A stretch of 64,000 bases of DNA from Clostridiales bacterium (lineage in GTDB: Bacteria > Bacillota > Clostridia > Oscillospirales > Oscillospiraceae): assembly GCA_021202515.1 (NCBI GenBank), contig JAJQCW010000081.1:1-64000 (forward strand), given 5' to 3'. Each line of letters starts with the position of its first letter. Position 1 is the stretch's first letter. The notes below the pieces were generated by a model. It worked only from the letters and a program-made list of their open reading frames with translations. It was not told where the DNA came from and made no database searches. Shown in pieces: positions 20,703 through 28,795 of the stretch. Made by a program: the position numbers and the translations under genes.

Positions 20703-21347
20703 GTGGGAGAAAAACAGGCCATCATCATCGGCGCGGCCCCCTGCGCCAGTTGGGACTACCTGACCCCCTACCGGGGGGAGGACGACTTCGTCATCTGCGC
20801 CGACGGAGGCCGCAGCAGCGCCCCCCTGGCCGGGCTGGAGCCAAACTGGTACGTGGGGGACGGGGACTCCGGCGGCAGGCCGGAGGGCCTGCCCTCCATC
20901 ACACTGCCCACCGAGAAGGACTTCACCGACCTGGAGGTGGCGGTCCACCAGGCCCTGCGCATGGGCTACCGGCGGCTGCTGCTGTGCGGCTGCTCCGGGG
21001 GCCGGGCCGACCACTACCTGGCCAACTGCTTCCTGCTGGAGCAGATCCACGAGGCCGGGGCGGAGGGCCTGCTGCTGGACGAGCGCAACGAAATCCGCTA
21101 TCTGGCTCCGGGAAGTATTTCCATTGCAAATACTCCACTTTTTTGTTATATTGGTATCATCCCCCTGGACCGGACGCTGCGGGGCGTGACCCTGCGGGGC
21201 GTCAAGTACCAGCTCACCGACGCTACCCTCCGCCGGGACGCGACCCTGGCCGTCAGCAACGAGATTTTGCCCGGCCAGACGGCGGAGATCACCGTGAAAG
21301 AGGGCTGCGCCCTGCTGGTGCGCAGCGACCCCCAGCGCCAACCGTAA
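20703..21347 (+). CDS. thiN: Thiamine diphosphokinase
   Basis: CADGG, WYVGDGDSGG, CGCSGGRADHYLAN; GTG start at 20703 (ORF listed from 20643). Confidence 0.9.
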   Translation: MGEKQAIIIGAAPCASWDYLTPYRGEDDFVICADGGRSSAPLAGLEPNWYVGDGDSGGRPEGLPSITLPTEKDFTDLEVAVHQALRMGYRRLLLCGCSGGRADHYLANCFLLEQIHEAGAEGLLLDERNEIRYLAPGSISIANTPLFCYIGIIPLDRTLRGVTLRGVKYQLTDATLRRDATLAVSNEILPGQTAEITVKEGCALLVRSDPQRQP

Positions 21348-21382
21348 CTCCCCCTGAACCAAGCAAAAAAAGGAGAAACCCC

Positions 21383-23725
21383 ATGAAGCACTCCCTCCCC
21401 CGCACCTTCCGCAAACTGCTCTCCCTGGTGCTGACCGCCGCCCTGCTGGTGGGGACAGCCTCTCCCCTGGCGGAAGCCTACACCCACGCCAGCGAGTTCA
21501 ACACCGGCTACACCATCTACGACGGCATCGACGTCTCCAAGTGGCAGGGCACCATCAACTGGTCCAAGGTGGCGGCGGCGGGCATCGACTTCGTGTTCAT
21601 CCGCTGCGGCTACACCTCCTCCAGCAGCTTCACGCTGAACGAGGACCCCCAGTTTGCCACCAACATCAAAAACGCCCAGAAGTACGGCGTCCAGGTGGGC
21701 GTGTACTACTTCTCCCAGGCCAAGTCCACCTCCGAGGCCAAGAAGGAGGCCGCCTATGTGTTGAAGCTGCTCAGCGGCTACAACCTGGACCTGCCCGTGG
21801 CCTTTGACGCGGAGAACGCCGGCGGGCGCTTCTCCTTCTCCAGCTTCACCAAGACCCAATGCACCAACTTCGCTCTGGCCTTCTGCGCCGCCATCGAAGC
21901 CGGGGGCTACGACGCCTGCGTCTACAACAGCGTCTCCACCTTCAGCGGCAGCGGGGCCAAGTACAACCCCACCACCATCCTGAACAACGGCTATAAGCTG
22001 TGGGTGGCCCGGTACAACTCCACCGCCAGCGATTCCAGCTACAGCGTCAGCGGCTATACATACTGGCAGTATTCCTCCACCGGCTCCGTCAGCGGCATTT
22101 CCGGCAACGTGGATCTGGATTACTGGTACTCCGATGACCTGGAGCCTTGCGTGGAGGTGGATGACGACACCGCCATCACCTCCCTGTCCCTGAGCAAGAC
22201 CTCTGCCACCCTGAATCCGGGGAAAACCCTCTCCCTGACCGCCACGGTGTCGCCCTCCGGCACGTCTGACCCGGTCTGTTGGTCCTCCAGCGACAGCAGC
22301 GTGGCCTATGTGGACGACAGCGGCGCCGTCACCGCCGTCCAGAGCGGCACGGCCACCATCACCGCCGCTTCCTCCAGCGGCGACGTGACCGCCACGTGCA
22401 AGGTGACGGTGTCGGGCACCGACCCGGACGAGGTCATCGTCGTCACCTACGGGGATTCCGCCTTTGACCTGGACAACAAGACCTCCCTCAGCCCCACCAG
22501 CTATCAGGCGCTTTCTGATTCCGTGCTCACCGTCACCAAGGACGGCGCGACGGCCATCAACGGCGCAGGCGTGACTGACGTGACGGCGGTGGTCTCCACT
22601 GCCTCTGCCAGCGCCGTCCAGGAGGACGAGACGACGGATTCCAGCGCCGACGAAACCGGGGAACCCGAAGCATCCACCGAGCCGGAGGAAACCAACCCCG
22701 CCGACGAAGCCGAGGGCGACAGCTCCGCCGCCGAGACGGTGGAAGCGGAAGCGGTGGAAGAAACCGAAGCGACGGCAGAGGCCGAGGACGCGGATGCTGA
22801 TGAGAATGATGCTCTGGCAGCCGAAGCCGAAGAAACGGTGACGGCCCAGGCCGAAGAAGCGGAGGCCCAGGAGGAGACCGCCTCTGACAGCGCCGACGAG
22901 AGCGAGGCCACCGCTTCGGCCCTCAGCTCCACCAGCACAAAGACCATCCGGGTGGTGGTGCAGCGGCTGAGCCTGTCCAGCGCCACCCTCAAGCTGAAAA
23001 GCACCTCTTTGACCTACACCGGCTCGGCGGTAACGCCCACCGTGTCCTCCCTCAAGGTGGGCAGCCTCAGCGTCCCCTCCAGCGGCTACACCCTCTACGC
23101 CAACAACAATATCAACCGGGGCAAGGCCACCGCCACCGCCGCGGGGGTGGGCAACTACTGCGGGGCGGTCACGACCACCTTCTACATCCGCTCCAGCCAG
23201 ACCATCGCCCTCACCGAGAGCAGCTACACCGTGGCCCTGGGCAGCAGCGCCTTCTACCTGCGGGCGCGGAACGCCTCCCAGTACGGCAGCAGCTTGACCT
23301 ATTCCAGCAGCAAGACCTCCGTGGCCACCGTGTCCAGTTCGGGAAAAATCACCGTCAAGGGGCTGGGCGTGACCTACATCACCGTCACCGCCGCCAAGAA
23401 TGACCGCTATTCCAAAACCACCACGAAAATCAAAATCAAGGTGGTCCCCAAGAAGGTGACGCTGTCCTCGGTCTCGGCGGGGAAGAAGAAGTTCACCGTC
23501 AAGTGGAAAACCACCACCTGCTCCGGCTACCAAATTCAATACTCCACCTCCAGCAGCTTTTCCAGTTATAAGACCGTCACTGTCTCCGGCAAGAGCAAAA
23601 GCTCCAAGACCATCAGCGGGTTGAAGTCCAAGAAGAAGTATTATGTCCGGGTCCGGGCCTACTACAAGACCACCGCCACCTCCTATGGGGCCTGGAGCAG
23701 CAAGAAATCCGTGAAAACGAAATAG
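21383..23725 (+). CDS. Secreted GH25 lysozyme-like protein with Ig-like (BIG2-type), acidic linker and C-terminal FN3-like domains
   Basis: Signal peptide; YDGIDVSKWQGTINWSKVAAAGIDFVFIRCGY; VAFDAENAG; TSLSLSKTSATLNPGKTLSLTATVSP BIG2-like; FN3-like C-terminus. Confidence 0.9.
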   Translation: MKHSLPRTFRKLLSLVLTAALLVGTASPLAEAYTHASEFNTGYTIYDGIDVSKWQGTINWSKVAAAGIDFVFIRCGYTSSSSFTLNEDPQFATNIKNAQKYGVQVGVYYFSQAKSTSEAKKEAAYVLKLLSGYNLDLPVAFDAENAGGRFSFSSFTKTQCTNFALAFCAAIEAGGYDACVYNSVSTFSGSGAKYNPTTILNNGYKLWVARYNSTASDSSYSVSGYTYWQYSSTGSVSGISGNVDLDYWYSDDLEPCVEVDDDTAITSLSLSKTSATLNPGKTLSLTATVSPSGTSDPVCWSSSDSSVAYVDDSGAVTAVQSGTATITAASSSGDVTATCKVTVSGTDPDEVIVVTYGDSAFDLDNKTSLSPTSYQALSDSVLTVTKDGATAINGAGVTDVTAVVSTASASAVQEDETTDSSADETGEPEASTEPEETNPADEAEGDSSAAETVEAEAVEETEATAEAEDADADENDALAAEAEETVTAQAEEAEAQEETASDSADESEATASALSSTSTKTIRVVVQRLSLSSATLKLKSTSLTYTGSAVTPTVSSLKVGSLSVPSSGYTLYANNNINRGKATATAAGVGNYCGAVTTTFYIRSSQTIALTESSYTVALGSSAFYLRARNASQYGSSLTYSSSKTSVATVSSSGKITVKGLGVTYITVTAAKNDRYSKTTTKIKIKVVPKKVTLSSVSAGKKKFTVKWKTTTCSGYQIQYSTSSSFSSYKTVTVSGKSKSSKTISGLKSKKKYYVRVRAYYKTTATSYGAWSSKKSVKTK

Positions 23726-23749
23726 GAGCTGAGCTGTTAGCCAAGTGCC

Positions 23750-23818
23750 TGTAGGGGCGGCGCTCCGCCGCCCGAAAAGAATCCTGAACCCTGCGGGCGG
23801 CCAAGGGCCGCCCCTACA
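23750..23818. repeat. Family A palindromic repeat
   Basis: TGTAGGGGCGGCGCTCCGCCGCCC...GGGCGGCCAAGGGCCGCCCCTACA. Confidence 0.85.
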
Positions 23819-23935
23819 CATACGACAGCAAAAAGAGATACCAAAAACCACAGGCACATTTCGCCGCCTCCCAACGTATACTGAGCCATAGAGGAACCAC
23901 TCTAAACCTGCTCAGCGCGAAGGGGGGCGGTCTTT

Positions 23936-24085
23936 TTGGGCCATTTTCGCTGTAGAAGCGGCGGCATCTGCCTGATTTCCGTGGGCATTGGCATTTGGCT
24001 GGCCATGGTGCTGCCGGTGGGGGTGATTCTGTTCGTCTCCGGGCTGACGCTGATTTTGCTGGGCTGCACCTTTTTGAAGGGATAA
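23936..24085 (+). CDS. Putative 49-aa hydrophobic small protein
   Basis: TTG start 9 nt after AGGGGGG; LGHFRCRSGGICLISVGIGIWLAMVLPVGVILFVSGLTLILLGCTFLKG, one or two TM segments. Confidence 0.45.
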   Translation: MGHFRCRSGGICLISVGIGIWLAMVLPVGVILFVSGLTLILLGCTFLKG

Positions 24086-24132
24086 AGGCACGGAAATCAA
24101 TTTTGAAAAGCTCTTGGGAAAATTACACATTT

Positions 24133-24202
24133 TGTAGGGGCGGCCCGTGGCCGCCCGCGAGAACCACCTGCTCACCCTGGGCGGCCGAGGGCCGCCCCTA
24201 CA
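24133..24202. repeat. Family A palindromic repeat
   Basis: TGTAGGGGCGGCCCGTGGCCGCCC...GGCGGCCGAGGGCCGCCCCTACA. Confidence 0.85.
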
Positions 24203-24323
24203 GGTAAGTGACTGGAAAAGCAGCGTTTTCAGCTTTTATGTCGCCTAAACGATTACAAATATCCGAAAAATATAGTGCCTGATGCACAAACCTGATTTCC
24301 GTGGGGTAAAGGGGGGAATCGCC

Positions 24324-24395
24324 GTGAAAATCGTCATTGTCCGCGCGCCCAGGGCGCTGGCCGGGCTGCTCAAGGCCATCTTTCACATCCGATAA
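24324..24395 (+). CDS. spoVM: SpoVM-like spore coat anchoring peptide (23 aa)
   Basis: GTG start with strong SD (AAAGGGGGG); MKIVIVRAPRALAGLLKAIFHIR resembles B. subtilis SpoVM (MKFYTIKLPKFLGGIVRAMLGSFRKD), with Pro at position 9; upstream of sipL and spoIVA. Not in the ORF track. Confidence 0.82.
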   Translation: MKIVIVRAPRALAGLLKAIFHIR

Positions 24396-24482
24396 GGCAT
24401 AGAACCGGGCCTCGTCTCATATCCTTTCCCAGAACCATGTCCGGCTGAGACTTCTCCGCCGGGCAGGAAGGAGAGGTCGCTT

Positions 24483-25994
24483 TTGAACGTAACACTGATG
24501 CGGGACGAGATATCCTGCTTTGCGCTGGCACTGCACACCGCCCTGACGCGGGAAGAGACGCTGGAGATGATCGTGCCGGACGACTGCCCGGACATTGTGG
24601 AAATCGTGGACACCGACGCCGCCGTTCAGCTCCGGGGGAAGGAGTGCGCCGAGGGCTGCGTCACCCTCCACGGCGCGGCGCTGTGCAGCGTGCTCTACCA
24701 GCCGGAGGGAGAGCAGGGGCTGCGGCAGCTCCGGGCGGAGCTGCCCATTCAGTTCACCGCCGATTTGGAGGGGGTCACGGGGCAGAGCCGGTGCGTCCTG
24801 TTGCCCCGGGTCACCCTGGCGGAGACCCGTGCCGTCAACCCCCGGAAAATCCTCATCCGGGTGGGGCTGTGCTTTGACCTGACCGCCTACGAACCCACCC
24901 TGCTGCGCTGCTGCACCGGCGTGGAGGACCGGGAGACGCTGGGCATCGAGGCCCGGACAGAGCAGTACAGCGGAACCTTCGCCGTCCACGTGGGGGAAAA
25001 GGTGTTCCCTTACGCCGACGAGGTGCAAATCCCCGGCAGCAAGCCCCCGATGGAGGAGTTGCTGCGGGCGCGGTGCCGCCCGTTTTGCACAGAGAGCCGT
25101 CTGCTGGGCGGCAAGCTGGTGTTCAAAGGGGGGACAGCCATTCAGCTCCTCTACCTCAGCCCGGAAGGGCAGCTTTGCACGGCGGCCTTCGAGCTGCCCT
25201 TCTCCCAAATCGCGGACGTGGGGCCGGTGGCGGAGGACGCGGACTTTCAGGTGGAGTGTGTGGTCACGGGCAGCGAAATTTACCCCCTGGACGGGGAGGG
25301 CCGTGGCCTCTCGGTGGAGCTGGAGCTGCTGGCCCAAATCGTGGTGCGGGAGACCCGGACGCTGTCCGTCGTCACCGACGCTTACAGCATCCGCCATCCG
25401 GGAGCGCCGGAGTTCGAGACGTATGCTCTCCCCCAGTTGGTGGAGCGGGGCCTCCGGCGGCAGACAGTGCGGGAGGTCATCGAGACGGCGGCCCTGCCCC
25501 AGGGCATCTGTGACGTGCGGGCCTATGTCAGCCAGGTGACGACCAGCGGCGGCGAGCTGACCGCCGAACTGCGGCTGGCGGTGCTGTACCAGACGGAGGA
25601 GGGCGGCTTCGCTCAGGCCCTCCGGCAAGTGGCGGTGAAGTGCCCGGTGGAGCGGGAGGCGGACACCCTCTGCGTGGCGGGTTGCACCGTGCCGGAGGTG
25701 GACGCTTCCGCCGCGCCCGGCGGCGTAGAGATGCGGCTGGGGGTGGACTTCCACCTGCTCCTGCTGCGGCAGAGCCGGGTGTTCGGCCTGTCCGCCTTCG
25801 CCCTGAACACCGACCAGCCCCTGGACCAGGAGGGCCAGCCCTCCATCGTCCTGCGGCAGATGGCCCAGGGGGAGACCCTGTGGGAGATCGCCAAAACGTA
25901 CCTGACCACCCAGGCGGAGATCGAACAGGCCAACGGCCTGGAGGGGGGACCGGCTGCGCCGGGGCAGATGCTGCTCATCCCCCGGAAGCGGTGA
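24483..25994 (+). CDS. sipL: SipL-like SPOCS/DUF3794 and LysM protein
   Basis: Repeated DUF3794-like segments and C-terminal LysM (IVLRQMAQGETLWEIAKTYLTTQAEIEQANGLEGGPAAPGQMLLIPRK); next to spoIVA. Confidence 0.88.
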   Translation: MNVTLMRDEISCFALALHTALTREETLEMIVPDDCPDIVEIVDTDAAVQLRGKECAEGCVTLHGAALCSVLYQPEGEQGLRQLRAELPIQFTADLEGVTGQSRCVLLPRVTLAETRAVNPRKILIRVGLCFDLTAYEPTLLRCCTGVEDRETLGIEARTEQYSGTFAVHVGEKVFPYADEVQIPGSKPPMEELLRARCRPFCTESRLLGGKLVFKGGTAIQLLYLSPEGQLCTAAFELPFSQIADVGPVAEDADFQVECVVTGSEIYPLDGEGRGLSVELELLAQIVVRETRTLSVVTDAYSIRHPGAPEFETYALPQLVERGLRRQTVREVIETAALPQGICDVRAYVSQVTTSGGELTAELRLAVLYQTEEGGFAQALRQVAVKCPVEREADTLCVAGCTVPEVDASAAPGGVEMRLGVDFHLLLLRQSRVFGLSAFALNTDQPLDQEGQPSIVLRQMAQGETLWEIAKTYLTTQAEIEQANGLEGGPAAPGQMLLIPRKR

Positions 25995-26008
25995 GAGGAG
26001 GAACGGCA

Positions 26009-27484
26009 GTGGAGAGGCAACTTTACGAGGACATCGCCCAGCGGACAAACGGGGACATCTACATTGGGGTGGTGGGGCCGGTCCGCACCGGCAAATCCAC
26101 CTTCATCAAGCGGTTTATGGAGACGCTGGTCATCCCCAACATCGACAACGTCTACCGCCGGGAGCGGGCCAGGGACGAACTGCCCCAGAGCGGCTCCGGC
26201 AGGACCATTATGACCGCCGAACCAAAATTCGTGCCGGAGGAGGCGGTACAGGTGGAGCTGGAGGGCGGCGCTAACTTCTCCGTCCGGCTCATCGACAGCG
26301 TGGGCTATCTGGTGAGCGGGGCGGTGGGCCAGACCGAGGACGACGCGCCCCGGATGGTCACCACCCCCTGGTTCGACCACGAAATTCCCATGACCGAGGC
26401 GGCGGAGGTGGGCACCCGGAAGGTCATCGCGGAACACTCCACCATCGGCATTGTGGTGACTACAGACGGCACCGTGGCGGGTATCCCGCGGGAGGACTAC
26501 CAGGAGCCGGAGGAGCGGGTCATTCGGGAGCTGCAAGCCCTGGGCAAGCCCTTTCTGGTGCTGCTCAACGCCGACGACCCCGCAGACCCTCAGACGGTGG
26601 CCCTGGGCCGGGACATCGCCGCCCGGTACGGCGTCACCTGCCTGCCGGTGAACTGCCTGACTTTGGACGAGGAGGACGTCAGCGGCATCATCCGGGCGGT
26701 GCTGTATGAGTTCCCTCTGAAGGAGATGGACCTGTACCTGCCAAGCTGGGTGGACGCGCTGCCCTACGGCCACCCCATCAAGGAGGAGCTGTACGCCGTC
26801 ATCCGGGAGACCGCCGGGCAGCTCCACCGCATCCGGGAGGCCAGAGACGTGACCGCCGCCATGGGCCAGTGCGCGTCCATCAGCCGGGCGGAGCTGACCG
26901 CCATCAGCCTGGGCACCGGCGTGGCCCAGGCCACGCTGGAGATTCCAAGAAGTCTGTTCTACGCCACCCTCAGCGAACAGTCGGGCTTCCAGGTGAAGGA
27001 CGACGGCGACCTGCTGGCGCTGCTGACCTCCCTGGCCCACGTCAAGGGGGAATACGACAAGGTGGCTCAGGCCCTGACCGACGTGCGGGAGGAGGGCTAC
27101 GGCATCGTCATCCCCGCCATCGACGAGCTGACGTTGGAGGAGCCGGAGATCGTCAGGCAGGGGGGCCGCTACGGGGTGCGCCTCCGGGCCAGCGCCCCCT
27201 CTATCCACATGCTCCGGGCGGACATCGAGACGGTGATCTCCCCCATCGTGGGCAGCGAGAAACAGTCGGAGGAGATGATCAACTACCTGCTCCAGGAGTT
27301 CGAGGGGGACACGAGGAAGATTTGGGAGTCCAACATCTTCGGCAAGTCCTTCCACGAGCTGGTCAACGAGGACTTGCAGGGCAAGCTGACCCGTATGCCG
27401 GAGGACGCCCGGAAAAAGCTCCGGGAGACGCTGGAGCGCATCATCAACGAGGGCAGCGGCGGGCTGATCTGCATCATTCTGTGA
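26009..27484 (+). CDS. spoIVA: Stage IV sporulation protein A
   Basis: DIYIGVVGPVRTGKSTFIKRFMETLVIPNI P-loop and C-terminal GLICIIL; GTG start at 26009 (ORF listed from 25640). Confidence 0.97.
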   Translation: MERQLYEDIAQRTNGDIYIGVVGPVRTGKSTFIKRFMETLVIPNIDNVYRRERARDELPQSGSGRTIMTAEPKFVPEEAVQVELEGGANFSVRLIDSVGYLVSGAVGQTEDDAPRMVTTPWFDHEIPMTEAAEVGTRKVIAEHSTIGIVVTTDGTVAGIPREDYQEPEERVIRELQALGKPFLVLLNADDPADPQTVALGRDIAARYGVTCLPVNCLTLDEEDVSGIIRAVLYEFPLKEMDLYLPSWVDALPYGHPIKEELYAVIRETAGQLHRIREARDVTAAMGQCASISRAELTAISLGTGVAQATLEIPRSLFYATLSEQSGFQVKDDGDLLALLTSLAHVKGEYDKVAQALTDVREEGYGIVIPAIDELTLEEPEIVRQGGRYGVRLRASAPSIHMLRADIETVISPIVGSEKQSEEMINYLLQEFEGDTRKIWESNIFGKSFHELVNEDLQGKLTRMPEDARKKLRETLERIINEGSGGLICIIL

Positions 27485-27560
27485 CGGGGAGGGGCCGGGG
27501 CGTTGCCCCTCCCTGTGGCCGCCCCGGCAGAACGCTTTCCACTAAAATCCCCCCAAATAA

Positions 27561-27613
27561 AACAACAGAGCGTAATTTCACAGTCGAAGATTACGCTCTG
27601 TTGTCGTTTTTTT
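27561..27613. terminator. Bidirectional terminator between spoIVA and galM
   Basis: ACAACAGAGCGTAAT...ATTACGCTCTGTTGT followed by CGTTTTTTT, A-rich on the other side. Confidence 0.85.
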
Positions 27614-27618
27614 GTGAA

Positions 27619-28662
27619 TCAGCGGACGGAGAACTGATACTTTGTGGTCTGGTGGTAGGTCTCCCCGGCCTTCACCACGGTGGAGGGGAAGGCGGGCTGG
27701 TTGGGGGAGTCCGGGAAGTGCTGGGTCTCCAGGCAGAAGGCGCTCCGCTGGACGTAGGCCGCACCGCCCTTGCCCTGGCCCATGGAGGGGTCGTCCTGGA
27801 CGAAGTTGGCGTTGTAGAACTGCACGCCGGGCTGGGTGGTGTAGCAGTCCATGGCGATACCGGTGGCGGGGCTGTAGGCCACGGCGAAGGGCTGGCTCAT
27901 GTCAGTGGTGTCCAGCACGAAGTTGTGGTCGTAACCCTCGGTCAGGGCCAGTTGGGGGTCGGACAGATCCAGGTCCCGGCCAATGGGCTTGGGGGTGCGG
28001 AAGTCGAAGGGGGTGCCGGTCACATCGAAATTCTCCCCGGTGGGGATGCTCCCCTCCCCCACGGCTGTGACCTTGGAGGCGCGGATTTGCAGCACCTGCT
28101 CCTGGGCGCTGCCGCTGTCGTGGCCGGAGAGGTTGAAATAAGTGTGGTTGGTCAGGTTGACCACCGTGTCCCCGTCGGCAGTGGCCTGGTAGTCCATGAT
28201 GAGGGCGTTGTCGTCGGTCAGGGTGTAGGTGACGGTCAGTTCCAGCTTGCCGGGATAGCCCTCCTCCCCGGCGGGGCTGGTGCGGCGCAGCACCAGGGAG
28301 TTGCCCTGGGGCTGGGCATAGAAGAAGCTGCCGCAGTAGACGCCGTGAAGGTGGTTGGGGCCTTCGTTGGGGGTCAGTTGGACGGTCTCGCCGTTCAGGA
28401 CGAAGCGGCTGCCGCCGATGCGGTTGGCGTAGCGGCCCACAAAGGCCCCGTAGAAGCAAGTCCCGGCTTCGTAGGCGGCGACGGTGTCGTAGCCCAGGGC
28501 CACGTCCACGGTGTTGCCGTTTTTGTCCGGCACGAGGATGGACTGGACGATGCAGCCCCGGTCCAGCACCTTGACGGCCATGCCGTTGTCGTTGGTCATG
28601 GTGTAGAGGGTGACAGCCGCGCCGGAGGCGGTGACGCCGAAGGGTGATGCGGTGATGGTCAT
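27619..28662 (-). CDS. galM: Aldose 1-epimerase
   Basis: NRIGGSRFVLNGETVQLTPNEGPNHLHG, NLTNHTYFNLSG. Confidence 0.93.
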   Translation of the reverse strand: MTITASPFGVTASGAAVTLYTMTNDNGMAVKVLDRGCIVQSILVPDKNGNTVDVALGYDTVAAYEAGTCFYGAFVGRYANRIGGSRFVLNGETVQLTPNEGPNHLHGVYCGSFFYAQPQGNSLVLRRTSPAGEEGYPGKLELTVTYTLTDDNALIMDYQATADGDTVVNLTNHTYFNLSGHDSGSAQEQVLQIRASKVTAVGEGSIPTGENFDVTGTPFDFRTPKPIGRDLDLSDPQLALTEGYDHNFVLDTTDMSQPFAVAYSPATGIAMDCYTTQPGVQFYNANFVQDDPSMGQGKGGAAYVQRSAFCLETQHFPDSPNQPAFPSTVVKAGETYHQTTKYQFSVR

Positions 28663-28757
28663 GGGAGTTCCTCCTGTTGAATCAAGTTGTCATGCTATGG
28701 TGGTATGATACCACAGGCGCGGGGGATTTTCCAGTGGGTTGCGTAAAAGGGTTCGCC

Positions 28758-28795
28758 GGAATTGCACATTGCACATTGCACATTGCTAATTGTCA
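28758..28795 (-). repeat. Family C heptameric repeat at the 3' end of the fusion gene
   Basis: On the minus strand: TGACAATTAGCAATGTGCAATGTGCAATGTGCAATT; overlaps the stop codon. Confidence 0.85.

Noticed and set aside
21146-23857. 903-aa minus-strand ORF opposite the GH25 gene
   Set aside because: Antisense to a clearly coding gene; low-complexity G/H/V/R composition typical of high-GC shadow ORFs.
23750-24202. Closely spaced family A palindromes as a CRISPR-like array
   Set aside because: Irregular spacing, repeats are long inverted palindromes, and a small ORF lies between them.
24240-24300. SigE-type promoter upstream of spoVM
   Set aside because: AATATC and GCACAAAC-like boxes are present but the spacing (20 bp) does not fit; not supportable by eye.
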